A stretch of 64,000 bases of DNA from Cellulosimicrobium arenosum. Lineage in GTDB: Bacteria; Actinomycetota; Actinomycetes; Actinomycetales; Cellulomonadaceae. Below the pieces are notes generated by a model, which worked only from the letters and a program-made list of their open reading frames with translations, was not told the origin of the DNA and made no database searches. Position 1 is the stretch's first letter. Each line of letters begins with the position of its first letter. The stretch is taken from assembly GCF_014837295.1 (NCBI RefSeq), contig NZ_JACYHB010000003.1, forward strand, positions 62,001 through 126,000, given 5' to 3'. Of this stretch, positions 1 through 7,912 are shown one piece after another. The position numbers and the translations under genes were made by a program.

Positions 1-541
1 CTCCCTCGGGTGCGATGACGACCAGGTCCAGGCCGAGCGCCGCGATCTCGCGCGGCCGGGAGTCACCCACGCGGACGTCGGTGAGAAAGACACCGTCGAC
101 CCGCGACTCGCGCGCGAAGCGCTCGTAGGCGGCGCGCTCGGTCTTCTCGTCGGGGACGACGTGCAGGACGAGCGAGTAGTCGCGGGCCGTCAGACCGATC
201 TCCACGCCTGCCATGAACTGGGGGAAGAACGGGTCCGTGCTCAACAGCTCGGGTTCTCGGCGGATCACGAGGCCGACGGCCTGGGTCCGGCTGCGCGACA
301 ACGCCCGCGCGCGCGCGCTGGGCTGCCAGCCGAGATCGGCCGCTGCGGCGAGGATCCGTTCCTTGGCGGCCGCGCTCACGCCCGGGCGATCGTTGAACAC
401 GAACGACACCGCGCTCTTGGAGACGCCTGCTCGTGCGGCGACGTCGCCGATCGTCACTCGTTTGCGGGGGATCGTTCCCACGGGCGGGTCTGTTCTCGTG
501 CCCGTACCCGTGGTCGGGATCGATTGCTCCGGTGCGTTCAC
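1..541 (-). CDS. LacI-family transcriptional regulator (3' part beyond window)
   Basis: The first 180 residues are visible. After a 30-residue polar lead, the N-terminal helix-turn-helix (VTIGDVAARAGVSKSAVSF, about residues 29-47) and hinge helix are followed by the start of the periplasmic-binding-protein-like effector domain (AVGLVIRREPELLSTDPFF). This is the LacI/GalR plan: the dimer binds a palindromic operator and is released by a sugar. The start is taken as GTG at 541-539; a later in-frame GTG about 20 codons downstream is possible because no strong Shine-Dalgarno is visible. It is divergent from the sugar-import operon at 781, and operator-like half-sites lie in the shared intergenic region, so it is the probable local regulator. 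The C-terminal part is cut by the window edge. Confidence 0.93.
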   Translation of the reverse strand, partial: MNAPEQSIPTTGTGTRTDPPVGTIPRKRVTIGDVAARAGVSKSAVSFVFNDRPGVSAAAKERILAAAADLGWQPSARARALSRSRTQAVGLVIRREPELLSTDPFFPQFMAGVEIGLTARDYSLVLHVVPDEKTERAAYERFARESRVDGVFLTDVRVGDSRPREIAALGLDLVVIAPEG

Positions 542-558
542 TGGTGCAGCGTAGCGCA

Positions 559-612
559 CGGTTTACTAGATGTTTAGCCCTTGTTGCGAATGGCTGAACC
601 TCAGAGTTCAGC
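559..612. promoter_or_regulatory. operator-like half-sites and dyad in the LacI/importer intergenic region
   Basis: CGGTTTACT (559-567) repeats nine bases of the element found at 670-678 and 12127-12135. GTTTAG at 572-577 recurs twice before the gene at 12243 (12072-12077 and 12084-12089). Next to them is a separate dyad, GCTGAAC-6 nt-GTTCAGC (593-599/606-612). These sites lie where the regulator's own promoter should be, so autoregulation is the likely role. The 593-612 dyad differs in sequence and spacing and may bind another regulator. Confidence 0.5.
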
Positions 613-649
613 GGGTTTGCGGCGCTGGGACGCCCGGTCTGCCGACGGC

Positions 650-680
650 TTGACGTTGAGGACTCAAACCGGTTTACTGA
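650..680 (+). promoter_or_regulatory. sigma-70-type promoter with overlapping LacI-type operator (importer operon)
   Basis: The -35 TTGACG (650-655) is separated by 17 bp from the -10 TTTACT (673-678). The 10-bp palindrome AAACCGGTTT (666-675) lies within AACCGGTTTACTGA (667-680) and covers the -10. Exactly the same -35, spacing, -10 and 14-base element occur at 12107-12137. A CG-centred palindrome is typical of LacI-family operators. Binding here would block RNA polymerase directly. Confidence 0.8.
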
Positions 681-780
681 TGGCGTCAAGGTTGTCGCAG
701 CACGACCGGCACGACCGGCTCGGTACGACGCCGGTGAACGACGAACGGGCGGCGAGCGCTCGGATGAGGAGATGGGCGCA

Positions 781-2094
781 ATGATGCGTAAAGCACGGAT
801 GACAGCGCTAGCAGCACTCTCGGTAGCGGTCCTGCCGCTCGCCGCCTGCGGGTCGGGTGGGAGCGACGAAGGGACCGGCGACGGTTCGGGAGAGCTGACC
901 AGCGGCCCGATCGACATCTGGTACTCCACGAACGAGCAGGAGATCGCGTGGGGAGACCAGGTCGTCGAGGCCTGGAACACCGACCACCCCGACGAGGAGG
1001 TGACCGCGCAGGCGATCCCGGCGGGGAGCTCCTCCGAGGACGTCATCGCGGCCTCGATCACCGCCGGCAACACGCCGTGCCTCGTCTTCAACACCGCGCC
1101 CTCCGCCGTCCCTGCCTTCCAGAAGCAGGGCGGTCTCGTCGACCTCTCGACGACGTTCGAGGACGGCGAGGAGTACGTCACGGGTCGTTCCGGTGACGCC
1201 GCCGACGGGTTCCGCAGCGCGGACGGCGACCTCTACCAGATCCCCTGGAAGACCAACCCGTTCATGCTCTACTACAACAAGGACGTCTTCGAGAACGCGG
1301 GCCTCGACCCCGAGAGCCCGAAGCTCGAGACCTACGACGACGTCCTGGCCGCCGCGAAGGCGATCAAGGACTCCGGTTCCGCCGACTTCGCGATCTACCC
1401 CCCGGCCACCGCGGACTACACGAACGTCAACTTTGACTTCTACCCGTTCTTCCTCGCCAACTCCGACGGGACCCAGCTCATCGAGGACGGCAAGTCCACG
1501 TTCACGAGCCCCGAGGGCATGGAGACGCTCGAGTTCTGGCAGACCCTCTACGCCGAGGGATACTCGTCCGCCGAGGCCTACAGCGGTGACATGTGGGCGG
1601 GCCCGTTCGCCGACGGTGTGGCGGCGATGGGTGTCGCCGGGCCGTGGGGCAAGGCGCAGTTCGACGGCAAGGTCGAGTTCGGCGTCGTGCCGCTCCCGAC
1701 CGTCGACGGCAAGGCGGCCGACGCGACCTCGACGTTCGCGGACTCGAAGAACATCGGCCTCTACACGGCCTGCGAGAACAAGCAGACCGCCTGGGACTTC
1801 GCGAAGTTCGCGACGAACGACGACAACGACCTCGCACTGCTCGAGGGCACCGGCCAGTTCCCCACGCGCACCGACGCGTCCGAGCTCGCCGCGGACTTCC
1901 TCGCGGAGAACCCGTTCTTCGAGCCCTTCGCGGCGGCAGTCCCGCTCGCGGTCGACGTGCCGACCGTCGACGGCCTCGCCGAGAAGATGCAGGTCTTCCG
2001 CGACGCCTGGAGCGGCACCGTGCAGTCCGGGTCGGGCGACCTGAACTCGACGTTCGACCAGGCCGCTACCACCGTCGACGGCCTGTCGGGCTGA
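781..2094 (+). CDS. ABC sugar transporter, solute-binding lipoprotein
   Basis: This 437-residue protein is a family-1 extracellular solute-binding protein. The signal peptide ends in the lipobox LAAC (Cys23), so it is lipid-anchored outside the membrane, where it delivers an oligosaccharide to the two permeases that follow. The start at 781 has GAGGAG (766-771) at 9 nt spacing; ATG 772 would touch that site and ATG 784 is the alternative. The mature protein has the usual SBP layout (WYSTNEQEIAWGDQVVEAWN near the N-terminus, FNTAPSAVPAFQKQGGLVDL further on). The linked GH130, phosphomannomutase and isomerase genes make a mannose-containing oligosaccharide the probable ligand. Confidence 0.93.
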   Translation: MMRKARMTALAALSVAVLPLAACGSGGSDEGTGDGSGELTSGPIDIWYSTNEQEIAWGDQVVEAWNTDHPDEEVTAQAIPAGSSSEDVIAASITAGNTPCLVFNTAPSAVPAFQKQGGLVDLSTTFEDGEEYVTGRSGDAADGFRSADGDLYQIPWKTNPFMLYYNKDVFENAGLDPESPKLETYDDVLAAAKAIKDSGSADFAIYPPATADYTNVNFDFYPFFLANSDGTQLIEDGKSTFTSPEGMETLEFWQTLYAEGYSSAEAYSGDMWAGPFADGVAAMGVAGPWGKAQFDGKVEFGVVPLPTVDGKAADATSTFADSKNIGLYTACENKQTAWDFAKFATNDDNDLALLEGTGQFPTRTDASELAADFLAENPFFEPFAAAVPLAVDVPTVDGLAEKMQVFRDAWSGTVQSGSGDLNSTFDQAATTVDGLSG

Positions 2095-2117
2095 CGCAGG
2101 ACCGACGAGGCGATCCC

Positions 2118-3101
2118 ATGACCACCCTCCGTGACACGGAGTCCCGGTCAGGGGAGCGGGGCGCGCAGGACAGCGCCCCGCTCCCGGGCCGGGGCGCCGG
2201 CAAGCCCGCCCCGCGAGGTCGGCGCCTGCAGCGGTTGCTCGGCGAGCACCCGCTCGGGCTCCTCCTCAGCACCCCGTACACCGCGTTCGTCGTCATCGTC
2301 TTCCTGATCCCGTTCGGGTTCGGGGTGTGGATGGCGTTCCACGACTTCTTCTTCACGGCGCCCGGGGTCCAGGTCCCGCACCCGTTCGTGGGGCTCGACA
2401 ACTTCCGCCAGGTCCTCGCGGACCCGGCCGTGCACCAGGCATTCAAGAACCTCCTGATCTTCCTGGTGATCAACGTGCCGCTGACCGTCGCGCTGGCGCT
2501 GGTGCTCGCCGTCGGGCTCGACAGCGTCGTGCACTGGAAGGGGTTCTTCCGGGTCTCCTACTACGTCCCCTACGTGACCGCGTCCGTCGCGACGCTCGCC
2601 GTGTGGATCTACATGTTCAACGGCAACGGCGTGGTCAACCGGCTCCTCGGCGACCTCGCCCCGGACCCCACCTGGCTCGCGAACAGCGGCCTGATCATGC
2701 CGCTCATCGCGGTGTACGTGACGTGGAAGAACCTCGGGTTCTACGTACTCCTCTACCTGGCCGCGCTCCAGGCCGTCCCCAAGGAGCTGCACGAGGCCGC
2801 CGAGATGGACGGGGCCGGCGCGTGGCGCAGGTTCCGCAGCGTCACCCTGCCGGCGGTCCGACCGGTCACGTCGCTCGTGATCCTGCTCTCCATCATCATG
2901 ACCGGCCAGATCTTCACCGAGCCGTACTTGCTCACCGGCGGGGGACCGAACGGCGCCTCCATGACCCCGGCGCTGCTCATGTACCAGAAGGGCATCCAGC
3001 AGGGACAGCCAGACATCGCCGCCGCGATCGGCCTGATCCTCGTGCTCGCGGTGATGATCCTGTCCCTCGTCTCCCGCCGTCTCACCGAGAGGAAGGGCTG
3101 A
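2118..3101 (+). CDS. ABC sugar transporter permease (MalF-type)
   Basis: This 327-residue permease has about six membrane helices after a 45-residue polar N-terminus. The EAA loop that contacts the ATPase is seen as EAAEMDGAGAWRRFRSVTLP near residues 225-245. It forms the heterodimeric channel with the next gene, whose ATG starts one base after this stop. The start is preceded by GACGAGG at 7 nt. No ATP-binding subunit lies in this locus, so the importer probably borrows a shared MsiK-type ATPase, as many actinobacterial sugar importers do. Confidence 0.93.
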   Translation: MTTLRDTESRSGERGAQDSAPLPGRGAGKPAPRGRRLQRLLGEHPLGLLLSTPYTAFVVIVFLIPFGFGVWMAFHDFFFTAPGVQVPHPFVGLDNFRQVLADPAVHQAFKNLLIFLVINVPLTVALALVLAVGLDSVVHWKGFFRVSYYVPYVTASVATLAVWIYMFNGNGVVNRLLGDLAPDPTWLANSGLIMPLIAVYVTWKNLGFYVLLYLAALQAVPKELHEAAEMDGAGAWRRFRSVTLPAVRPVTSLVILLSIIMTGQIFTEPYLLTGGGPNGASMTPALLMYQKGIQQGQPDIAAAIGLILVLAVMILSLVSRRLTERKG

Positions 3102-3102
3102 C

Positions 3103-4017
3103 ATGTCGACCACCACCGACCGCCCCGCCGCGGACGGCACGACCACGCCCGGCCCGACGGCGGCCCGGCCCACGGACCGGCCGCGACGCGGCGTGCTCCC
3201 CGCGCTGCGGTTCGCGGTCCTGCTCCTCGGCGCGGTCCTCGCGCTTGTGCCGTTCTACTACATGATCATCGGCGCGCTGCAGAAGGAGCGGGACACCAGC
3301 GTCCGCGGCCTCCTGCCGCTCCCCGACAACCTCACGCTCGAGAACTTCGCGGGTGTCAACCAGTCGATCGACCTCGCGCGCTCCCTGCTGAACTCGCTGA
3401 TCATGACGGCCGGTGTCGTCGGGTGCACGCTCGTGTTCGGGCTCCTCGTCGGCTACGCCCTGGCCGTCCTGTCGTTCCGTGGGCAGGGCCTCGTGTTCGC
3501 GCTCGTCCTGCTCGTCCAGGCGATCCCGTTCCAGCTGCTGATGATCCCGCTGTACGTCATGGTCGTGCGCTACTTCAACCTCGCGGACAACTACCTCGGC
3601 ATGATCCTGCCGTTCGCCGTCAACTCGGTCGCGGTGCTGATCTTCCGGCAGTACTTCCTGCAGATCCCGCGCGACATCTTCGACGCCGCACGGATCGACG
3701 GCGCGAGCGAGGTCCGCATCCTGCGCTCGGTCGCCGTGCCGCTCGTCCGGCCGGCGATCCTCACCGCGATGCTCGTGACGTTCATCGGGCCGTGGAACGA
3801 GTTCCTCTGGCCGTTCCTCGTCACCAAGGACGCAACAATGCAGCCGCTGGCCGTGAGCCTCGCGAACTTCTCGCAGGCGAACTCCACGTTCCAGGACAAC
3901 CCCATGGGTGCCGTCCTCGCCGGCGCGTGCGTCCTCGCGATCCCCGCCGTCGTGCTCTTCCTGCTGTTCCAGCGGCATTTCACGTCCGCGAACCTCGGCT
4001 CCGCGATCAAGGGCTGA
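3103..4017 (+). CDS. ABC sugar transporter permease (MalG-type)
   Basis: This 304-residue partner of the preceding permease has a short hydrophilic N-terminus, six predicted membrane helices and an EAA-type loop (DAARIDGASEVRILRSVAVP, about residues 193-212). Its length and C-terminal end (NLGSAIKG) fit the MalG/CUT1 family. GAGAGGAAGGG (3087-3097), inside the end of the upstream gene, serves as ribosome binding site and indicates coupled translation. The GH130 gene starts 34 nt after the stop. Confidence 0.93.
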   Translation: MSTTTDRPAADGTTTPGPTAARPTDRPRRGVLPALRFAVLLLGAVLALVPFYYMIIGALQKERDTSVRGLLPLPDNLTLENFAGVNQSIDLARSLLNSLIMTAGVVGCTLVFGLLVGYALAVLSFRGQGLVFALVLLVQAIPFQLLMIPLYVMVVRYFNLADNYLGMILPFAVNSVAVLIFRQYFLQIPRDIFDAARIDGASEVRILRSVAVPLVRPAILTAMLVTFIGPWNEFLWPFLVTKDATMQPLAVSLANFSQANSTFQDNPMGAVLAGACVLAIPAVVLFLLFQRHFTSANLGSAIKG

Positions 4018-4051
4018 CGCCCGCCCCTCCGAACCACCGCAAGGCAAGGTA

Positions 4052-5140
4052 ATGACCCAGGTGAACCAGATCTCCCACGTCTCGACCGTCCCCTACGCAC
4101 TGCGCAGGCTCGGCACGATCATGACCCCCGAGGCGGGCAACCCGCTCGAGGTCGAGGGCGTGCTCAACCCCGGCACCGCCCGGGGCCCCGACGGCGAGCT
4201 CTACCTCTACCCGCGCCTCGTCGCCGCAGGGAACGTCTCGCGCGTCGGCCGCGCCCGCATCGTCGTCGAGGACGGCGTCCCCGTCGGAGTCGAGCGGCTC
4301 GGCGTCGTGCTCGCCCCGGACGAGGGCTGGGAGCGCGGACGCCAGAACGCGGGGGTCGAGGACCCTCGGATCACGTTCGTCGAGCCGCTCGGTCTGTACG
4401 TCATGACGTACGTCGCGTACGGGCCGCTGGGCCCGAAGCCGGCGCTCGCGGTCTCTCGCGACACGGTCGCGTGGCGACGCCTCGGGCCGATCCGCTTCGC
4501 GTACCAGCCGGAGCTGGACACCGACCTCAACCTCTTCCCCAACAAGGACATCGTCTTCTTCCCCGAGGCGGTCCCGGGGCCCGACGGGCGTCCCGCGCTC
4601 GCGCTGCTGCACCGGCCCATGTGGGACCTCGACTGGCTGCGTCCGGGTGAGGGCGCGCGTACGCCCGCCGGCATCGACGACCCACGTCCGTCGATCTGGA
4701 TCGGGTACGTCGACCTCGAAGCGGCGTCGCGCGACCTGTCCGCGCTCACCCATGTGCAGGGGTCGGAGATGGTGGCGGAGCCCGAGATGCCGTTCGAGGA
4801 GTCGAAGATCGGTGGTGGCCCGCCGCCGCTGCGGGTGTCCGAGGGCTGGCTGATCCTGCACCACGGCGTCACCGGGGCGAACGCCTCGGGATTCGAGCTC
4901 TCCTACGGCGCGCGCTACACGGCCGGGGCGATGATCCTCGACGCGGCGGACCCGCGCCGGGTGATCGCGAGGACGGCCGAGCCGCTGCTCGTCCCCGAGA
5001 CCGACGACGAGCTCCAGGGCACGCTCGGAAACGTCGTCTTCCCGACGGCGATCGAGGAGATCGACGGGCGCCGCTTCGTGTTCTACGGCATGGCGGACTC
5101 GAAGATCGGCGTCGCGGAGCTCGAGCGCCGCGATGACTGA
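4052..5140 (+). CDS. GH130 beta-mannoside phosphorylase/hydrolase
   Basis: This 362-residue protein has the five-bladed propeller length of GH130. Family motifs are GVEDPRIT (about residues 103-110), whose ED-PR core carries the catalytic Asp known for the family, and DLNLFPNKDIVFFPE further on. GH130 enzymes use phosphate (some use water) to cleave beta-mannosides, releasing mannose-1-phosphate or mannose. It has no signal peptide, so it acts on imported oligosaccharide. Start ATG 4052 follows AAGGCAAGG. It overlaps the phosphomannomutase by 8 nt, and the pairing with mannose-phosphate enzymes supports phosphorolysis. Linkage specificity (beta-1,2 or beta-1,4) cannot be read from sequence alone. 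Confidence 0.88.
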   Translation: MTQVNQISHVSTVPYALRRLGTIMTPEAGNPLEVEGVLNPGTARGPDGELYLYPRLVAAGNVSRVGRARIVVEDGVPVGVERLGVVLAPDEGWERGRQNAGVEDPRITFVEPLGLYVMTYVAYGPLGPKPALAVSRDTVAWRRLGPIRFAYQPELDTDLNLFPNKDIVFFPEAVPGPDGRPALALLHRPMWDLDWLRPGEGARTPAGIDDPRPSIWIGYVDLEAASRDLSALTHVQGSEMVAEPEMPFEESKIGGGPPPLRVSEGWLILHHGVTGANASGFELSYGARYTAGAMILDAADPRRVIARTAEPLLVPETDDELQGTLGNVVFPTAIEEIDGRRFVFYGMADSKIGVAELERRDD

Positions 5141-6644
5141 CCTCGCACGGAGCACGGACGTCATCGATGCCAGCGCGGTGCTCGACCGTGTCGTTAAGGC
5201 GTACGACGTGCGCGGCGTCGTGCCCGACGAGCTCAGTCCCGACGTGGCGCGGGCTCTCGGCGCGGCGTTCGTCGAGGAGGTCGTGCGGCCCGACGCCGCC
5301 GGACGTGTGCCGCGGGTCGCCGTCGCCCGCGACATGCGCGACAGCGGCCCCGAGATCGTGGGCGCGTTCGTCGCCGGTGCGACGTCTGCAGGTGCTGACG
5401 TGCTCGACGCCGGGCTCTGCTCGACCGACGAGCTGTACCTCGCGACGGCCCTGCACGACGCCGCGGGCGCCATGTTCACCGCGAGCCACAACCCGGCGCG
5501 CTACAACGGCGTGAAGATGTGCCTGCCGGGGGCTCGCCCGGTCGGCCAGGGCTCGGGTCTGCGTGCCGTGCGTGACCGGGCCGCGGAGCTGCTCGACGGC
5601 GCCGCGGTCCCCGGACCGCGCACCGGGACGGTCGCACGGGTCGACGTCCTGCGCGACTACGCGGCCCGCCTGCGCTCGCTCGTGGACCTCTCGGGCGGAC
5701 GACACCTGCGCGTCGTCATCGACGCCGGGAACGGCATGGCGGGACTGACGGTCCCCGCGGTGCTCGGCATGGGCGTCGGGCTCGGTGCGCTGCCGCTCGG
5801 GATCGTCCCGCTGTACTTCGAGCTTGACGGATCGTTCCCGCACCACGAGGCGAACCCGCTCGACCCCGCGAACACGATCGACCTGCAGGAGGCCGTGGTG
5901 CGCCACCGTGCCGACCTGGGGCTCGCGTTCGACGGGGACGCCGACCGCTGCTTCGTCGTCGACGAGCGCGGGCAGCGCGTCGACCCCTCCACGGTGACCG
6001 CCCTCGTCGGGCTGCGCGAGGCGGTGCGCGAGCGCGCCGCCGGGCGTGCACCGGTCGTGCTGCACAACGTCATCACGTCGCGGGCCGTCCCTGAGCTCCT
6101 CGCGGCACAGGGCGTCCGGACGGTGCGGACGCGGGTGGGCCACTCGTTCGTCAAGGCCGTGATGGCCACTGAGGACGCGGTGTTCGGCGGGGAGCACAGC
6201 GGGCACTTCTACTTCCGTGACTTCTACGGAGCGGACTCGGGGATGCTCGCGGCGATGCACGTCCTCGCGGCGCTCGGGGAGCAGGACGGCCCGCTGTCCG
6301 CGCTCGTCGCCGACCTCGACCCGTACGTGCGGTCCGGCGAGGTGAACGTGCGCGTCGACGACGTCCCGGCCGCGCAGGAGCGGGCACTGGCGGCGGTGGC
6401 GACGCTGACGGCGCCGACCGGGGAGACAGGGCCGGGCCTCGAGGTCGACCGGCTCGACGGACTCACCGTGTCCCGCTGGGACACGCAGGGCACGTCGCCG
6501 ACGGCCGGCTCCTGGTGGCTCAACCTGCGGTCCTCGAACACGGAGCCCCTGCTGCGGCTCAACGTCGAGGCGACCGACGCCGAGACGATGCGGCGCGTGC
6601 GTGACAGCGTCCTGGACGCAGTGGCACCTGAGAGGAGCGCCTGA
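5133..6644 (+). CDS. manB: phosphomannomutase/phosphoglucomutase
   Basis: This 503-residue alpha-D-phosphohexomutase interconverts mannose-1-phosphate and mannose-6-phosphate in the cytosol. All four family signatures are present: phosphoserine loop TASHNP (Ser about 118), metal loop DGDADR (about 267-272), sugar loop GEHSGH (about 353-358) and phosphate loop SSNTEP (about 467-472). It overlaps the GH130 stop, and the isomerase start follows its own stop by one base. That gives an uninterrupted path from phosphorolysis product to mannose-6-phosphate. The length is slightly above the usual 450-470 residues. Confidence 0.94.
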   Translation: MTDLARSTDVIDASAVLDRVVKAYDVRGVVPDELSPDVARALGAAFVEEVVRPDAAGRVPRVAVARDMRDSGPEIVGAFVAGATSAGADVLDAGLCSTDELYLATALHDAAGAMFTASHNPARYNGVKMCLPGARPVGQGSGLRAVRDRAAELLDGAAVPGPRTGTVARVDVLRDYAARLRSLVDLSGGRHLRVVIDAGNGMAGLTVPAVLGMGVGLGALPLGIVPLYFELDGSFPHHEANPLDPANTIDLQEAVVRHRADLGLAFDGDADRCFVVDERGQRVDPSTVTALVGLREAVRERAAGRAPVVLHNVITSRAVPELLAAQGVRTVRTRVGHSFVKAVMATEDAVFGGEHSGHFYFRDFYGADSGMLAAMHVLAALGEQDGPLSALVADLDPYVRSGEVNVRVDDVPAAQERALAAVATLTAPTGETGPGLEVDRLDGLTVSRWDTQGTSPTAGSWWLNLRSSNTEPLLRLNVEATDAETMRRVRDSVLDAVAPERSA

Positions 6645-6645
6645 C

Positions 6646-7818
6646 GTGTACCTGCTCGACAACCCTGTGCGCCGCTACTCGTGGGGCTCGGCGACCCTCG
6701 TCCAGCAGCTCCTCGGCCGGCCGGTCGACGGCCGGCCGGTGGCCGAGGTGTGGATGGGCGCCCACCCGGACGACCCGTCGACGGCCGACGGCGGCGGTCG
6801 CCGTGTCCCGCTCGACGTGCTCGTCGCGGCCCAGCCGGAGGCGATGCTCGGACGCCGGGTGCTGGACGCGTTCGGACCTCGGTTGCCCTACCTCGCGAAG
6901 ATCCTCGCGGCCGCGCACGCGCTGTCGATCCAGGTCCACCCCACGTCGGCGCAGGCCGAGGCGGGCTTCGCCGCGGAGCAGGCGCGCGGCGTCGGGCAGG
7001 GCGACGCCGCGCGCTCCTACCGCGACCGGTCGCACAAGCCGGAGGTTGTCTACGCCCTCACCCCGTTCGAGCTGCTCAGCGGGCTGCGCGAGCCCGAGCA
7101 GTCCGCCAAGCTCGTCGCCGAGCTCGAGGTCCCGGCGCTCGACCCGCTCGTCGCGGTCCTGCGCGGCGAGCCCGCGGAGGTCGCGCACCGCGGGGCCCTC
7201 ACGTGGCTGCTCGGCCAGCGCGCGAACTCGGCGACCTGGGTCGACGCGGTCGCCGAGAGCGCGCGTGACGGGGTCGGCGCACGGCCCGAGCTCGCCGTCG
7301 TGCACGACCTCGCGGCGCGGTTCCCCGGCGACCCGGGCCTGCTGGCGCCGCTCCTGCTCAACCACGAGCGGCTCGAGCCCGGGCAGGCGCTGTACACGGC
7401 CCCGGGCACACTGCACGCGTACCTGCGCGGCATGGCGGTCGAGGTCATGGCGGCGTCCGACAACGTCCTGCGCGCGGGCCTGACCAGCAAGCACGTCGAC
7501 GTCGACCAGGTGCTCACGATCACCGACTTCTCGCCCCGGCTCACCGGGTTCCTGCGTCCGGAACGCGTCGGTCCCGGGGTCGTGGACTTCCGCCCGCCCG
7601 TCGCGGACTTCGCCCTGCGCGTGGTCACCGTGCGTGCGGGCGAGGAGCTCGCCGGCCCGGCCGACGGGCCACGCGTCGTCGTCTGCACCGAGGGCGAGGC
7701 GCAGGTCTCCGCACACGACGCGCGTCGGCTCCAGCCGGGGGAGGCGGTCTTCGTGCCCGACGTCGAGGGTCCCCTCCTCGTGTCCGGCAACGGCACCGCG
7801 GTCGTAGCCACCGCGTGA
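6646..7818 (+). CDS. manA: mannose-6-phosphate isomerase, class I
   Basis: This 390-residue zinc enzyme converts mannose-6-phosphate to fructose-6-phosphate. The expected zinc ligands are visible: Gln96 and His98 in QVHP, Glu133 in HKPE, and His257 in GTLHAY. The arginine that follows in the active-site loop (ASDNVLRAGLT) is also present. GTG 6646 was chosen because GAGAGGA (6630-6636) lies upstream and homologues begin just before the YSWGS motif. It is the last gene of the cytosolic mannose operon; a 9-bp hairpin follows. Confidence 0.95.
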   Translation: MYLLDNPVRRYSWGSATLVQQLLGRPVDGRPVAEVWMGAHPDDPSTADGGGRRVPLDVLVAAQPEAMLGRRVLDAFGPRLPYLAKILAAAHALSIQVHPTSAQAEAGFAAEQARGVGQGDAARSYRDRSHKPEVVYALTPFELLSGLREPEQSAKLVAELEVPALDPLVAVLRGEPAEVAHRGALTWLLGQRANSATWVDAVAESARDGVGARPELAVVHDLAARFPGDPGLLAPLLLNHERLEPGQALYTAPGTLHAYLRGMAVEVMAASDNVLRAGLTSKHVDVDQVLTITDFSPRLTGFLRPERVGPGVVDFRPPVADFALRVVTVRAGEELAGPADGPRVVVCTEGEAQVSAHDARRLQPGEAVFVPDVEGPLLVSGNGTAVVATA

Positions 7819-7823
7819 ACCCG

Positions 7824-7850
7824 TGCGTGCGCAGTCCGACGGCGCACGCA
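7824..7850 (+). terminator. hairpin between manA and the PL8 gene
   Basis: TGCGTGCGC (7824-7832) pairs with GCGCACGCA (7842-7850) around a 9-nt loop, six bases after the manA stop. No U-tract follows. It may be a weak terminator or a processing/attenuation hairpin. No clear promoter is seen in the remaining 60 nt before 7913, so read-through into the lyase gene is likely. Confidence 0.45.
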
Positions 7851-7912
7851 TGGGCTGCGCGTCCAGTGCCCACGCGCCGGCCTATCGAACTCGAACAGCG
7901 AAGGAGCTGCAC

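Noticed and set aside
3908-4051. N-terminal extension of the GH130 gene
   Set aside because: It overlaps the permease end in another frame and lacks a ribosome binding site; ATG 4052 has one and matches family length.
5133-7818. The manB/manA genes as part of a GDP-mannose or exopolysaccharide biosynthesis cluster
   Set aside because: They are overlapped with a GH130 gene and an importer and followed by degradative exported enzymes; no GDP-mannose pyrophosphorylase or polymerase is nearby.
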